A DNA stretch of 64,000 nucleotides from Leisingera aquaemixtae (lineage in GTDB: Bacteria > Pseudomonadota > Alphaproteobacteria > Rhodobacterales > Rhodobacteraceae): assembly GCF_019801145.1 (NCBI RefSeq), contig NZ_JAHVJQ010000002.1, positions 1 to 64,000 of the forward strand, given 5' to 3'. Shown here one piece after another: positions 52,184 through 60,759 of this stretch (position 1 is the first letter of the stretch; the number at the start of each line of letters is the position of its first letter). Under the pieces are notes generated by a model, which worked only from the letters and a program-made list of their open reading frames with translations, ran no database searches and was not told the DNA's origin. The position numbers and the translations under genes were made by a program.

Positions 52184-53101
52184 ATGACCATCCCGTTCAT
52201 CAGTTTCGACGAGGGCGAGGCGCTGCTCGACTGGGTCAGCTTCACGGACGCCCTGGCCGCCAGCCACGATCTGCCCAAGGCAGAGATCGGCGATACTTTC
52301 CTCTACCGCGATCCCGACACGCTGCTGAGCCGCTCCGCCTGGATCGACGGTCTGGGGCTGGCAGTGAAGACCGCCAACATCTTTCCCCGCAACCCGGATG
52401 CGGGAAAACCGATGATCAACGGCTCCGTCTGCCTCTACTCCGACACCGACGGCACCCTTGAGGCCCTCGTCGATTTCCACCTTGTCACCAAGTGGAAGAC
52501 CGCCGGCGACAGCCTGCTGGGCGCGCTGCGGCTGGCCGACCCCGATGCCCAAGAAGTGCTGATCGTTGGCGCCGGCACCGTTGGCGGCTCTTTGATCGAG
52601 GCCTTCTCCGCCGGTTTCCCGCAGGCGCAGATCCGGGTCTGGAACCGCACCGCGTCCAAGGCGCAGGAGCTCTGCGCCCAGTACCCCGGCACCAAACACG
52701 CCCCCGATCTGGAACCGGCGGTGCGCGCCGCCGGCATTATTGTCACCTGCACCATGTCCTCCGACCCGGTGATCCAGGGCGAATGGCTCAGCCCCGGCCA
52801 GCACCTCAACCTGATCGGCGCCTACCGCCCCGACATGCGCGAGGCCGATGACACGGCGCTGAAGCGCGCGCAGATCTATTGCGACAGCTTTGACACCACC
52901 CTGGACCACATCGGCGAATTCAAGATCCCGCTGGCCGCAGGCACCATCCAGCGCAGCGACGTGCTGGCGGATTACTACAGCCTCGGCCGGTTTGCCACCT
53001 ATGACCCGGCGCAGATTACCCTGTTCAAGAACGGCGGCGGCGCCCATCTGGACCTGATGACCAGCCACCACATCCTGCAGAAGTGGAAGGCCAAGGCATG
53101 A
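52184..53101 (+). CDS. Ornithine cyclodeaminase/mu-crystallin family protein
   Basis: 305 residues. The NAD-binding Rossmann segment is EVLIVGAGTVGGSLIEAFSA (about 124-143). The N-terminal dimerisation part has LAVKTANIFPRNPDAGKPMI and LVTKWKTAGDSLLGALRLAD. The second half has IVTCTMSSDPVIQGEWLSPG and HLNLIGAYRPDMREADDTAL. Family members are amino-acid dehydrogenases, cyclodeaminases or ketimine reductases; the substrate here is undetermined. Its stop overlaps the next start (ATGA). Confidence 0.9.
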   Translation: MTIPFISFDEGEALLDWVSFTDALAASHDLPKAEIGDTFLYRDPDTLLSRSAWIDGLGLAVKTANIFPRNPDAGKPMINGSVCLYSDTDGTLEALVDFHLVTKWKTAGDSLLGALRLADPDAQEVLIVGAGTVGGSLIEAFSAGFPQAQIRVWNRTASKAQELCAQYPGTKHAPDLEPAVRAAGIIVTCTMSSDPVIQGEWLSPGQHLNLIGAYRPDMREADDTALKRAQIYCDSFDTTLDHIGEFKIPLAAGTIQRSDVLADYYSLGRFATYDPAQITLFKNGGGAHLDLMTSHHILQKWKAKA

Positions 53102-54030
53102 TCTGGCTGCTGCTCCTGGCCGCTGTCCTGCTGATAGCCGCCGCGCCCTTCCTGCGCGAGCACCTGCGCAAGCCGATGGACGCCCAGGCCCGGCAGACCG
53201 CCCCCGGCGCGCTGGCGCAGCTGCCCAGCGGCTGCACCCACTACCGCTGGACCGGCCCCCATCGCGGCCCGGTTGCGGTCTGCGTCCACGGCCTCACCAC
53301 GCCGTCCTTCGTCTGGAACGGCATCGCCAAGGGGCTGGGCGCCATGGGCTACCGGGTGCTGACCTACGACCTCTACGGGCGCGGCTACTCGGACCGCCCC
53401 GCGGGGCCGCAGGACCGCGCCTTCTTCCTCACCCAGCTGGAGGAGCTGCTGGAGGATCAGCAGGTGGGCGGTGATTTCACCCTGATCGGCTATTCCATGG
53501 GCGGCGCCATCGCCACCGCCTTTGCCGCCGCCCATCCCGACCGCCTGCGCGAGCTGATCCTGCTGGCACCCGCCGGTTTCGGCCGCAGCGCCGGGCGCCT
53601 TACACAGATCATCCGCCAGGTGCCGGGCTTCGGCGACTGGCTGATGCACGCCCTCTACCCCGCCCTGCATATCCGCAGCACCCGGGCCGAGCGCAGCCTG
53701 CCCAGCTCGGTCCCCGGCATCGTCAAACTGCAGCAGCAGGAGCTGGGCTACCGCGGCTTCATCCCCGCCGTGCTCGCCTCCCTCCGCGGCATCCTGAACG
53801 AGGATTTCACCGAAGAACTGCGCGGCCTGCACCAGAAAGGCGTGCCGGCCCTCGCGATCTGGGGCCAGGAGGACGCGGTGATCCCGCCCACCTCAGCCGG
53901 CCGCCTGGCTGAGCGCGCCCGCTCCGTCCGGCAGGAGGAGGTCGCGGGCGCCGGACACGGGCTGCCCTATACCCACACCGAGGAGGTGCTGGAGATCATC
54001 GCCCTGCAGCACCGCCGCGGCCTGATCTGA
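53098..54030 (+). CDS. Alpha/beta hydrolase with an N-terminal membrane anchor
   Basis: 310 residues. An N-terminal hydrophobic helix (MIWLLLLAAVLLIAAAPFLR) suggests membrane attachment. The alpha/beta hydrolase domain has the oxyanion region VAVCVHGLTTPSFVWNGIAK, YDLYGRGYSDRP, the nucleophile in LIGYSMGGAIATAFA (about residue 133), the acid in IWGQEDAVIPP and the His in GAGHGLPYTH. The substrate is unknown. It is coupled to the cyclodeaminase-like gene by an ATGA overlap; an in-frame GTG at 53083 is less likely. Confidence 0.9.
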   Translation: MIWLLLLAAVLLIAAAPFLREHLRKPMDAQARQTAPGALAQLPSGCTHYRWTGPHRGPVAVCVHGLTTPSFVWNGIAKGLGAMGYRVLTYDLYGRGYSDRPAGPQDRAFFLTQLEELLEDQQVGGDFTLIGYSMGGAIATAFAAAHPDRLRELILLAPAGFGRSAGRLTQIIRQVPGFGDWLMHALYPALHIRSTRAERSLPSSVPGIVKLQQQELGYRGFIPAVLASLRGILNEDFTEELRGLHQKGVPALAIWGQEDAVIPPTSAGRLAERARSVRQEEVAGAGHGLPYTHTEEVLEIIALQHRRGLI

Positions 54031-54073
54031 CCACGGCCGCCCCGATTTCATCTTTCCAGAAATCCTCCGGAGA

Positions 54074-54101
54074 CCGGGGCCGGTTCCTTGACCGGCCCCG
54101 G
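54074..54101. terminator. Hairpin between convergent hydrolase and MFS genes
   Basis: CCGGGGCCGGT (54074-54084) and ACCGGCCCCGG (54091-54101) form a perfect 11-bp stem with a 6-base loop. Neither side has a good T-run, so it is probably a stability element or weak terminator for the two converging genes. Confidence 0.5.
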
Positions 54102-54116
54102 AAAAGGCCGCCTGCG

Positions 54117-55370
54117 TTACGCCGCCACCGGAGCCGCCGCGGCCTGCCCCAGCGGGCGCTCCTTCACCGGCAGATGCACAATCGCGCTGAACGCCCCGAC
54201 ACCGACACCGATCCACCAAACCAGGGTGTAGTCGCCATAGGCATCATACATCCGCCCGCCCAGCCACACACCCAGGAAACTGCCCAGCTGGTGGCTGAAG
54301 AAGACGATGCCGTAAAGCGTGCCCATGTAGCGCAGGCCATAGATATGCGCGACCAGGCCAGAGGTCAGCGGCACCGTCGCCAGCCACAGCGACCCCATCG
54401 CGACCGAGAAGATGATGACGCTCAGCGGCGTGATCGGGAACAGGATGAAGGCCGCCGCCGCAATGGTCCGCCCGGTATAGATCGCCGCCAGCAGGTATTT
54501 CTTGGAATAGCGCTTGCCCAGGTAGCCCGCCAGCAGCGTGCCGCCCACATTGGCCGCGCCGATCAGAGAGATCGCCGCCGCCCCCAGCGCAGAGGTGGTG
54601 GTAATGCCGATCGAATGCAGCGCCCCGCCCGGCAAGATCGGCCCGCACATCTCGGTCACAAAGGCCGGAAAATGCGCGGTGACAAAGGCCAGCTGATAGC
54701 CGCAGCTGAAAAAGCCCAGGAAGATCAGCGTGTAAGACGGATCCTTGAACGCCTTCTTCAGGATCGCCCCCATGCTCTCTTCCAGCTCCATCTTGGAGGC
54801 CGCCTCTGGCGCGCGCATCAGCGGCAAAAGCGCAATCAGTGCCAGTACCACGCCCGCAAACAGCAGGAAGATCGTCTGCCAGGGCAGGAAACCCAGCAGC
54901 CACTCCGCCGTCGGCGCGCCGAAAATCTGCCCGGCAGACCCCGCAGCGGTGACGATTGCCAGCGACATCGAGCGGTTCTCGTCCGAGCTCGCCCGCCCGA
55001 CAACCGCCAGCACCACGCCGAACCCGGTGCCCGCGATGCCGAACCCCACCAGCCATTCATAGGCCTGCATTTCGAACGGGGTGGTGGACGCCGCGCTCAG
55101 CACCAGACCCGCGGCATAGACAATCGCCCCCATGATGATCGCCTTGCGGTCGCCGATCTTCTCGGCAATGGCGCCGAATATCGGCTGCCCGATGCCCCAG
55201 GCCAGGTTCTGGATCGCAATCGCCAGCGAAAACTCCGACCTGAGCCAGCCGAACTCCTCCGCAATCGGGATCTGAAAGACCCCGAAGGATGCGCGCACCG
55301 CAAAGCTCGCCATGATGATGATACAGCCCACGATCAGAACGGGGGTAAACAGCGGCGCGGAACGGTCCAT
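54117..55370 (-). CDS. Major facilitator superfamily transporter (oxalate/formate-antiporter-like)
   Basis: 417 residues, 12 membrane helices. The helix 2-3 loop reads GAIAEKIGDRKAIIMGAIVY, the matching loop in the second half is AGYLGKRYSKKYLLAAIYTG, and AIAIQNLAWGIGQPIFGAIA and FFSHQLGSFLGVWLGGRMYD are typical of monocarboxylate/oxalate-formate type carriers. A substrate cannot be assigned. The ATG at 55370 has GGAGAG upstream; the longer frame to 55424 adds a non-membrane extension. Confidence 0.9.
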   Translation of the reverse strand: MDRSAPLFTPVLIVGCIIIMASFAVRASFGVFQIPIAEEFGWLRSEFSLAIAIQNLAWGIGQPIFGAIAEKIGDRKAIIMGAIVYAAGLVLSAASTTPFEMQAYEWLVGFGIAGTGFGVVLAVVGRASSDENRSMSLAIVTAAGSAGQIFGAPTAEWLLGFLPWQTIFLLFAGVVLALIALLPLMRAPEAASKMELEESMGAILKKAFKDPSYTLIFLGFFSCGYQLAFVTAHFPAFVTEMCGPILPGGALHSIGITTTSALGAAAISLIGAANVGGTLLAGYLGKRYSKKYLLAAIYTGRTIAAAAFILFPITPLSVIIFSVAMGSLWLATVPLTSGLVAHIYGLRYMGTLYGIVFFSHQLGSFLGVWLGGRMYDAYGDYTLVWWIGVGVGAFSAIVHLPVKERPLGQAAAAPVAA

Positions 55371-55460
55371 GGGCTCTCTCCTGACAAGCTGCGGAACTGT
55401 CAGGGAAATCTGCCGCCCGGTCAAATCAGGAATTTTGCGGCTGCGGTTAAGAAATTTTGA

Positions 55461-55994
55461 TCACCAGCGTTTTTGCTCTTTGATCCAGACCGTTCCAGGA
55501 ACAGAAAATCGTGAAGGTTTGCTGGCAAATTCCGGTCGCCATCGGGCACGCGCCCGGGCGCAGTTGATTGTTCTTCCTGAAAACCATTCTGTTATTGCCT
55601 GCATCTCTGTGGTGCCAGTATACGACCGACCTATGGCAGGCGTCTTCAGGTGCCACAGGGCCGCTTTCAAGTTTCTTTTCCCTGCGTAGACCTTAGATCG
55701 TTTAAAAAACAAATGCGCCCTTCCGTGTGCAGAAATGTACGCAGCACAAACGTACGTTCGGCCGCCCCGATTTATCACTTTATGGATTGTTACAATTGGA
55801 TAAAGCGTTTCGTCTCCCGCTTTTTGCGGCCAGTGACCCTCAAATAGATAAGTGTCATCTATAGTGTCTGTCACACTTTCAAAAATTGATGCTGCATGGC
55901 CTTTAACAGGGTCCAACAGCAGGAATGCAGTCAGAGCGAACATGACAAAAACTATAAATAAACGATATGCTCTAGCTGTTGAATATTGCAGCAA
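55461..55994 (-). CDS. Putative secreted orphan protein, TTG start, in a lower-GC island
   Basis: 177 residues from a TTG at 55994 that follows AGGAG by nine bases; no ATG fits. The N-terminus (LLQYSTARAYRLFIVFVMFA, then LTAFLLLDPVKGHAAS) looks like a signal peptide with cleavage after HAA. The mature part has YLFEGHWPQKAGDETLYPIV and RTYVCAAYISAHGRAHLFFK, two cysteines and a basic C-terminus. I do not recognise a family. The region (about 55450-56110) is visibly less GC-rich than its surroundings, suggesting recent acquisition. Expression is unproven. Confidence 0.6.
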   Translation of the reverse strand: MLQYSTARAYRLFIVFVMFALTAFLLLDPVKGHAASIFESVTDTIDDTYLFEGHWPQKAGDETLYPIVTIHKVINRGGRTYVCAAYISAHGRAHLFFKRSKVYAGKRNLKAALWHLKTPAIGRSYTGTTEMQAITEWFSGRTINCARARARWRPEFASKPSRFSVPGTVWIKEQKRW

Positions 55995-56178
55995 AATGCC
56001 TTTCTCCTGAAAAATCTGTTCCGACGATCCGGCCGCATAGCGCCTGTCTTGCGGGGTTGTAAGGCTCCCTAAGCAGCATAGCCGAGAGTAACCGTTCAAC
56101 CAGACCTCTACCATAAGCAATGTGAGACCAGTTGCTCCCCGCTTCCCATCCCCCGCGCCCCGCGCTATCCCTGTCCCC

Positions 56179-57255
56179 ATGACCCATTTGAGTGCGCTTT
56201 ACCGGCAGAAGATCGACGCGGGCGAATTGAAGCCCGATCCGGCACAGGAAGCCGTGCTTCCCCATTTCGACCGCATCGCCCAGGGCCTGATGGCGCCGCC
56301 GGTGAAACGCGGCTTCTTCCGCAAGGCGGAATTTGAACCGGTGCAGGGGCTCTACCTCTGGGGCGGGGTCGGGCGCGGCAAGTCGATGCTGATGGACCTG
56401 TTTGTCGACAGCCTCGGCGATATCCCGTCGCGGCGGGTGCATTTCCATGCCTTCATGCAGGAAATCCACGCCAAGATGCACCAGGCCCGCCAGAGCGGCG
56501 TCGAGGATGCGCTGGCCCCGGCAGCGGCAGAGGTTGCCGACTCCGTGCGGCTGCTGGCCTTTGACGAGATGCAGATCACCGACATCACCGATGCGATGAT
56601 CGTGGGGCGCCTGTTCGAGGCGCTGTTTGCCGCCGGCGTCACCGTCATCACCACATCCAACCGGGTGCCGGACGACCTCTACAAGAACGGCCTCAACCGC
56701 CAGCTGTTCCTGCCCTTCATCGATCTGATCAAGGACCATATGGCGGTGCATGAGATGGTCAGCGCCACTGATTACCGTCAGGACCGGCTGACCGGCGCCC
56801 AGGTCTACTTCGCCCCCATTGACTCCGAAGCCCGTACCCTGATCCGGGCGATCTGGCAGGATCTGTCGGGCGGCGGCGCGGCGCAGCCGCTGACGCTGGA
56901 GGTGAAGGGCCGCGAAGTCACCCTGCCCGCCTTCCGCAACGGGGTGGCGCGCGCCACCTTCTATGACCTGTGCGGCAAGATGCTGGGGCCGGGCGACTAC
57001 CTCGCCATCGCCGAAGAGGTGAAGGTTTTGATCCTCGAGGACATCCCGCGCCTCAGCCGCAACAACTTCAACGAGGCCAAGCGGTTCGTCACCCTGATCG
57101 ACGCTTTGTATGAGGCCAGGGTGCGGCTGATCTGCTCCGCCGCGGCCCAGCCCGAGATGCTCTATGTCGAGGGCGAGGGCACCTTCGAGTTCGAACGCAC
57201 CGCCTCCCGCCTGCGCGAGATGGAGGACAAGGACTGGGGAAGCGAAACCTCATGA
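56179..57255 (+). CDS. zapE: Cell division protein ZapE (AFG1-like ATPase)
   Basis: 358 residues of the AFG1/ZapE P-loop ATPase family. Walker A is LWGGVGRGKSMLMDLF (about 60-75), Walker B is LLAFDEMQITDITDA, sensor 1 is VITTSNRVPDDLYKNG and the arginine-finger region is YEARVRLICSAAAQPEM. ZapE acts at the division septum, affecting FtsZ rings under stress. The ATG at 56179 (MTHLSALYRQKIDAGELKPD) is chosen over an in-frame ATG at 56122 that adds a Pro/Arg-rich stretch. The bestrophin gene overlaps its stop (ATGA). Confidence 0.93.
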   Translation: MTHLSALYRQKIDAGELKPDPAQEAVLPHFDRIAQGLMAPPVKRGFFRKAEFEPVQGLYLWGGVGRGKSMLMDLFVDSLGDIPSRRVHFHAFMQEIHAKMHQARQSGVEDALAPAAAEVADSVRLLAFDEMQITDITDAMIVGRLFEALFAAGVTVITTSNRVPDDLYKNGLNRQLFLPFIDLIKDHMAVHEMVSATDYRQDRLTGAQVYFAPIDSEARTLIRAIWQDLSGGGAAQPLTLEVKGREVTLPAFRNGVARATFYDLCGKMLGPGDYLAIAEEVKVLILEDIPRLSRNNFNEAKRFVTLIDALYEARVRLICSAAAQPEMLYVEGEGTFEFERTASRLREMEDKDWGSETS

Positions 57256-58157
57256 TCGTCCGCGATACGCCCCGGCGGCGGGAGATCTTCCTGATCCTGA
57301 ACGGGTCGGTGGTGCCGCGCATCCTGCCCAACATCATCGGCGCCGCGCTCTGGGCGCTCTTGGTGCTGGTGCTGGACCGCTATGTCATTGCGATGCCGCA
57401 GATTTCCATCGCCGCGATGGGGGTCTTCGGCCTGTCGCTGTCGCTGTTCCTCAGCTTCCGCAACAACGCTGCCTATGACCGCTGGTGGGAGGCGCGGCGG
57501 ATCTGGGGCCGGATGGTCTCCGACGTGCGCAGCCTGGCGCAGGAGCTCAGGATCTTTGCAGGCAAGGGCCCGGACGAGGACTTCATCCTGACCCGCATCC
57601 TTGCCTTTCACCACCTGCACCGCGCCCAATTGCGCGGCGATGAGGTACGGGAGACGGTGGAGCACTGGGTCGGGCCGGAGGCAGCAGAGCAGCTGATGCA
57701 AAACGCCAATGCCCCTAATGCCGCCCTGCAGGACATCGCCACCCGGCTGCGGGAAATGGCAGAGGGTGGCCGCATCGACGGCTTCGGCCAGCGTGCCCTG
57801 GCCGAACGGCTGGCGGCCTTCCCCGCAGCCCAGGCCGGAAACGAGCGGCTGCTGACCACGCCGCTGCCCTTCGTCTATTCGCTGCTGGTCTGGCGCACGA
57901 CCTATCTTTACTGCCTGCTGCTGCCCTTCGCCCTCCTGGACAGCGCCGGCTGGTTCGAGCCGCTGGTGGCAGCGGTGGTGGCCTATGTGTTCTTCGGCCT
58001 CGCCGAGGTCACCCATGAGCTGGAGCACCCGTTCCGCAAGCAGGCCAATTCGGTGCCGCTCAGCGCCATGTGCCGGGTGATGGAAATCTCGGTCTGCAAC
58101 GCCTTGGGCCGCGAGGCGCCGCCCAAGCTGGAGCCGGTGAACCACGTTCTGGACTAG
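57252..58157 (+). CDS. Bestrophin-family anion channel homologue
   Basis: 301 residues of the bestrophin/YneE family. FGLSLSLFLSFRNNAAYDRW and WEARRIWGRMVSDVRSLAQE mark the conserved neck and first helices, and LEHPFRKQANSVPLSAMCRV is the family's C-terminal signature. Four hydrophobic regions are visible. Bacterial members form pentameric ion channels in the inner membrane. It starts inside the zapE stop. Confidence 0.92.
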   Translation: MIVRDTPRRREIFLILNGSVVPRILPNIIGAALWALLVLVLDRYVIAMPQISIAAMGVFGLSLSLFLSFRNNAAYDRWWEARRIWGRMVSDVRSLAQELRIFAGKGPDEDFILTRILAFHHLHRAQLRGDEVRETVEHWVGPEAAEQLMQNANAPNAALQDIATRLREMAEGGRIDGFGQRALAERLAAFPAAQAGNERLLTTPLPFVYSLLVWRTTYLYCLLLPFALLDSAGWFEPLVAAVVAYVFFGLAEVTHELEHPFRKQANSVPLSAMCRVMEISVCNALGREAPPKLEPVNHVLD

Positions 58158-58238
58158 CGGCCGGCGGCAGGAAGGGGGCGCTGCCCCCCTTGGCCCTTGG
58201 CCTCACCCCCGGAGTACTTCCGGAAAGATGAAAAGCTG

Positions 58239-58312
58239 CCACGCCGCGCCAGCGGCGCCCAGCCCAACGGGATGAGACCGGCAGGTCGAAGCCGGGCGGG
58301 AGAGCTTCCCCC
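58239..58312. repeat. Third, diverged copy of the intergenic repeat
   Basis: GCCACGCC, CGCCCAGCCCAACGGGATGA and CCGGGCGGGAGA occur in the same order as GCCACGCC, GCCCAACGGGAGGA and ACGGGCGGGAGA at 30856-30907. It lies in the 166-bp gap between the bestrophin gene and folC. Confidence 0.5.
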
Positions 58313-58323
58313 GCCTCAAAACC

Positions 58324-59592
58324 TCAACCGTTTTCGCGCAGGATATGGCCCGCCAGATAGAGCGAGCCGCAGATCAGCACGCGGGCCTGCGGGTCCTTGG
58401 CCACGATTGCCTGCAGCGCTGCCAGGGTGCTCTCCGCCGTGCCGGCCGCGATGCCCACCGATTTGGCCGCGGCCTCGGTCTCTTCGGCGCTCAGCGTGTT
58501 GATCTCATCCGGGATCGAAATCGCGGTCAGGCTTGCAACATGCGGCGCCAGCGGGCGCATGTAACCGCTCACGTCCTTGGTGTTCAGCATGCCGCAGATC
58601 AGATGCGTGGGGCGCTCGGGCAGTTTTGCCAGCACATCCGCCAGCGCCACGCCGGCCGCGGCGTTGTGGCCGCCGTCCAGCCACAGCTCGGCCTCGGGCG
58701 CGGCCTCGATCAGCGGGCCGGTTTTCAGTTTCTGCATCCGCGCGGACCATTCGGCGTTCCGCATGGCGGCCTCGCAGGCGGCCTCATCGGCGCCCAGATG
58801 GCGCAGCGCCGCCAGTGCGGCACCGGCGTTCTGGATCTGATGCGCGCCCAGCAATGCGGGCAGCGGCAGGTCCAGCAGGCCGTTTTCGTCCTGGAACACC
58901 AGCCGGCCGCGCTCCTCCCAGACATGCCAGTGCTGGCCGTATGCAATCAGCGGCGCGCCGAGGCGGGCGGCGGTGGCCTCGATCACGTCCATCGCCTCCT
59001 CCGGCTGCGGGCCGACCACAACCGGCACGCCGCGCTTGATGATGCCTGCCTTCTCGGCCGCGATCTTGGCCAGGGTGTTGCCCAGGAACTGCTCATGATC
59101 GATGGAGATGGGGGTGATCACCGAAACCTCCGGGGTGATCACGTTGGTCGCATCCAGGCGCCCGCCCAGGCCAACCTCCAGCAGGGTGTAATCCGCAGGC
59201 GTGCGCGAAAACGCCAGCAGCCCCGCCACCGTGGTGATCTCGAAATAGGTGATGTTCTCGCCGCCGTTCTTGGCATAGCACTCGTCCAGCACCTCACTCA
59301 GATGCGGCTCGGAGATCAGCCCCCCCGCCAGCCGGATCCGCTCATGAAAGCGCGCCAGATGCGGCGAGGTATAGGCGTGCACGCTCTTTCCCATGCCCTC
59401 AAGCCCCGCCCGGATCATCGCCTGGGTCGAGCCCTTGCCGTTGGTGCCGGCCAGATGGATCACCGGCGGCAGCTTTTCCTGCGGGTTGTCCAGCGCCGCC
59501 AGCAGCCGCCAGACCCGGTCCAGCGTCAGGTCGATGATCTTGGGGTGCAGCGCCATCATGCGGGCGAGGATCGCGTCGGAGGTCTGGGTCAT
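58324..59592 (-). CDS. folC: Folylpolyglutamate synthase / dihydrofolate synthase
   Basis: 422 residues of the Mur ligase family: the P-loop HLAGTNGKGSTQAMIRAGLE (about 45-64), YTSPHLARFHERIRLAGGLI, YTLLEVGLGGRLDATNVI (about 134-151), SIDHEQFLGNTLAKIAAEKA and the C-terminal WLDGGHNAAAGVALADVLA. It adds glutamate to dihydropteroate and to folates, needed for the THF used by the C1 enzymes above. It follows accD on the same strand after a 153-bp gap containing a long inverted repeat, so expression may be separate. Confidence 0.95.
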   Translation of the reverse strand: MTQTSDAILARMMALHPKIIDLTLDRVWRLLAALDNPQEKLPPVIHLAGTNGKGSTQAMIRAGLEGMGKSVHAYTSPHLARFHERIRLAGGLISEPHLSEVLDECYAKNGGENITYFEITTVAGLLAFSRTPADYTLLEVGLGGRLDATNVITPEVSVITPISIDHEQFLGNTLAKIAAEKAGIIKRGVPVVVGPQPEEAMDVIEATAARLGAPLIAYGQHWHVWEERGRLVFQDENGLLDLPLPALLGAHQIQNAGAALAALRHLGADEAACEAAMRNAEWSARMQKLKTGPLIEAAPEAELWLDGGHNAAAGVALADVLAKLPERPTHLICGMLNTKDVSGYMRPLAPHVASLTAISIPDEINTLSAEETEAAAKSVGIAAGTAESTLAALQAIVAKDPQARVLICGSLYLAGHILRENG

Positions 59593-59642
59593 CAGCCTGG
59601 TCCTGTTCAGCCGGACAATCCTAAGAGCTGCTTGTACGCAAA

Positions 59643-59712
59643 GGGCAGCGCCCGTCCCGGCGGGGTGGGAAGCGAAGCGCCCGCCCCGTGGGGGGCGGGA
59701 CGGGCGCTGCCC
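59643..59712. repeat. Long GC-rich inverted repeat between accD and folC
   Basis: The 17-bp arms GGGCAGCGCCCGTCCCG (59643-59659) and CGGGACGGGCGCTGCCC (59696-59712) are exact inverted copies separated by 36 bases that can fold further (CGGGG/CCCCG). A small GGCC-TTC-GGCC hairpin follows. It may terminate accD or act as an RNA-processing element. Confidence 0.6.
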
Positions 59713-59745
59713 GGCCTTCGGCCAGGCAAGGGTATATAATCGAAG

Positions 59746-60696
59746 TTACTCGGCAGCTTCTTCGCTGACTGCGCCATCCGCCGGCGCGTTTGCGGCCTTG
59801 GGCGCCTCTTCCTGCGCCGGCACCGGCAGATCGCCCACCACCTGCGGCGGCAGGCCCATCAGCATGCGGATGATGGTGATCAGCTCTTCGCGCATCTCGG
59901 TGCGCGGGGTCACCCGGTCCAGCATGCCGTGGTCCAGCAGGTACTCGGCGCGCTGGAAGCCGTCCGGCAGCTTCTCGCGGATGGTCTGCTCAATCACCCG
60001 CGGGCCGGCAAAGCAGATCAGCGCGTTCGGCTCAGCGATATGCACATCGCCCAGCATCGCATAAGACGCCGTCACCCCGCCGGTGGTCGGATGGGTCAGC
60101 ACCACGATATAGGGCAGGCCCGCCTCTTTCAGCATCTCCACCGCAACAGTGGTGCGCGGCATCTGCATCAGCGACAGGATGCCTTCCTGCATCCGGGCGC
60201 CGCCGGCCGCAGAGAACAGCACCAGCGGGCGCTTCAGCTTCACCGCTTCCTCCGCCGCGGCGATGATGGCATTGCCCACATACATGCCCATCGAGCCGCC
60301 CATGTAGGAGAAGTCCTGCGCGGCGGCGATGATCGGGGTGCGGCCGATCTCGCCCGCGGCCACCAGCATCGCCTCTTTCTCGCCGGTCTTCTTCTGCGCG
60401 GCTTTGATCCGCTCAGGGTATTTCTTCTGATCCTTGAACTTCAGCGGATCGGTCAGCGGCTCCGGCACCGCGACCTCGGTGAACACGCCGCCGTCAAACA
60501 GCGCGGTGAAACGGTCGCGCGGCGAGATATGCATGTGGTGGCCGCAGCTGGTGCAGACGTTCTGATTGTCGCTCAGCTCGCGGTGAAACAGCATGGTGCC
60601 GCATTCATCGCATTTCTGCCAAAGGTTCTCGGGCACTTCACGGCGCGAAAAGATCGAGTTGATCTTGGGCCGGACGTAGTTGGTGATCCAGTTCAT
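59746..60696 (-). CDS. accD: Acetyl-CoA carboxylase carboxyltransferase subunit beta
   Basis: 316 residues. The N-terminal four-Cys zinc finger is at about 28-51 (KCDECGTML ... NVCTSCGHH). The carboxyltransferase crotonase-like core contains [40 protein letters not shown] and [20 protein letters not shown], and the C-terminus is an acidic Ala/Glu/Pro-rich tail (about 290-316). With AccA it carboxylates acetyl-CoA for fatty acid synthesis. The ATG at 60696 ([14 protein letters not shown]) with GAGG upstream matches family starts. Confidence 0.96.
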   Translation of the reverse strand: MNWITNYVRPKINSIFSRREVPENLWQKCDECGTMLFHRELSDNQNVCTSCGHHMHISPRDRFTALFDGGVFTEVAVPEPLTDPLKFKDQKKYPERIKAAQKKTGEKEAMLVAAGEIGRTPIIAAAQDFSYMGGSMGMYVGNAIIAAAEEAVKLKRPLVLFSAAGGARMQEGILSLMQMPRTTVAVEMLKEAGLPYIVVLTHPTTGGVTASYAMLGDVHIAEPNALICFAGPRVIEQTIREKLPDGFQRAEYLLDHGMLDRVTPRTEMREELITIIRMLMGLPPQVVGDLPVPAQEEAPKAANAPADGAVSEEAAE

Positions 60697-60759
60697 ATTG
60701 CTTGCCTCTCCGGGGGCGCGGTTTGTCCCCCAGATAAGGCGCATTTGCCGCAATTGCAA

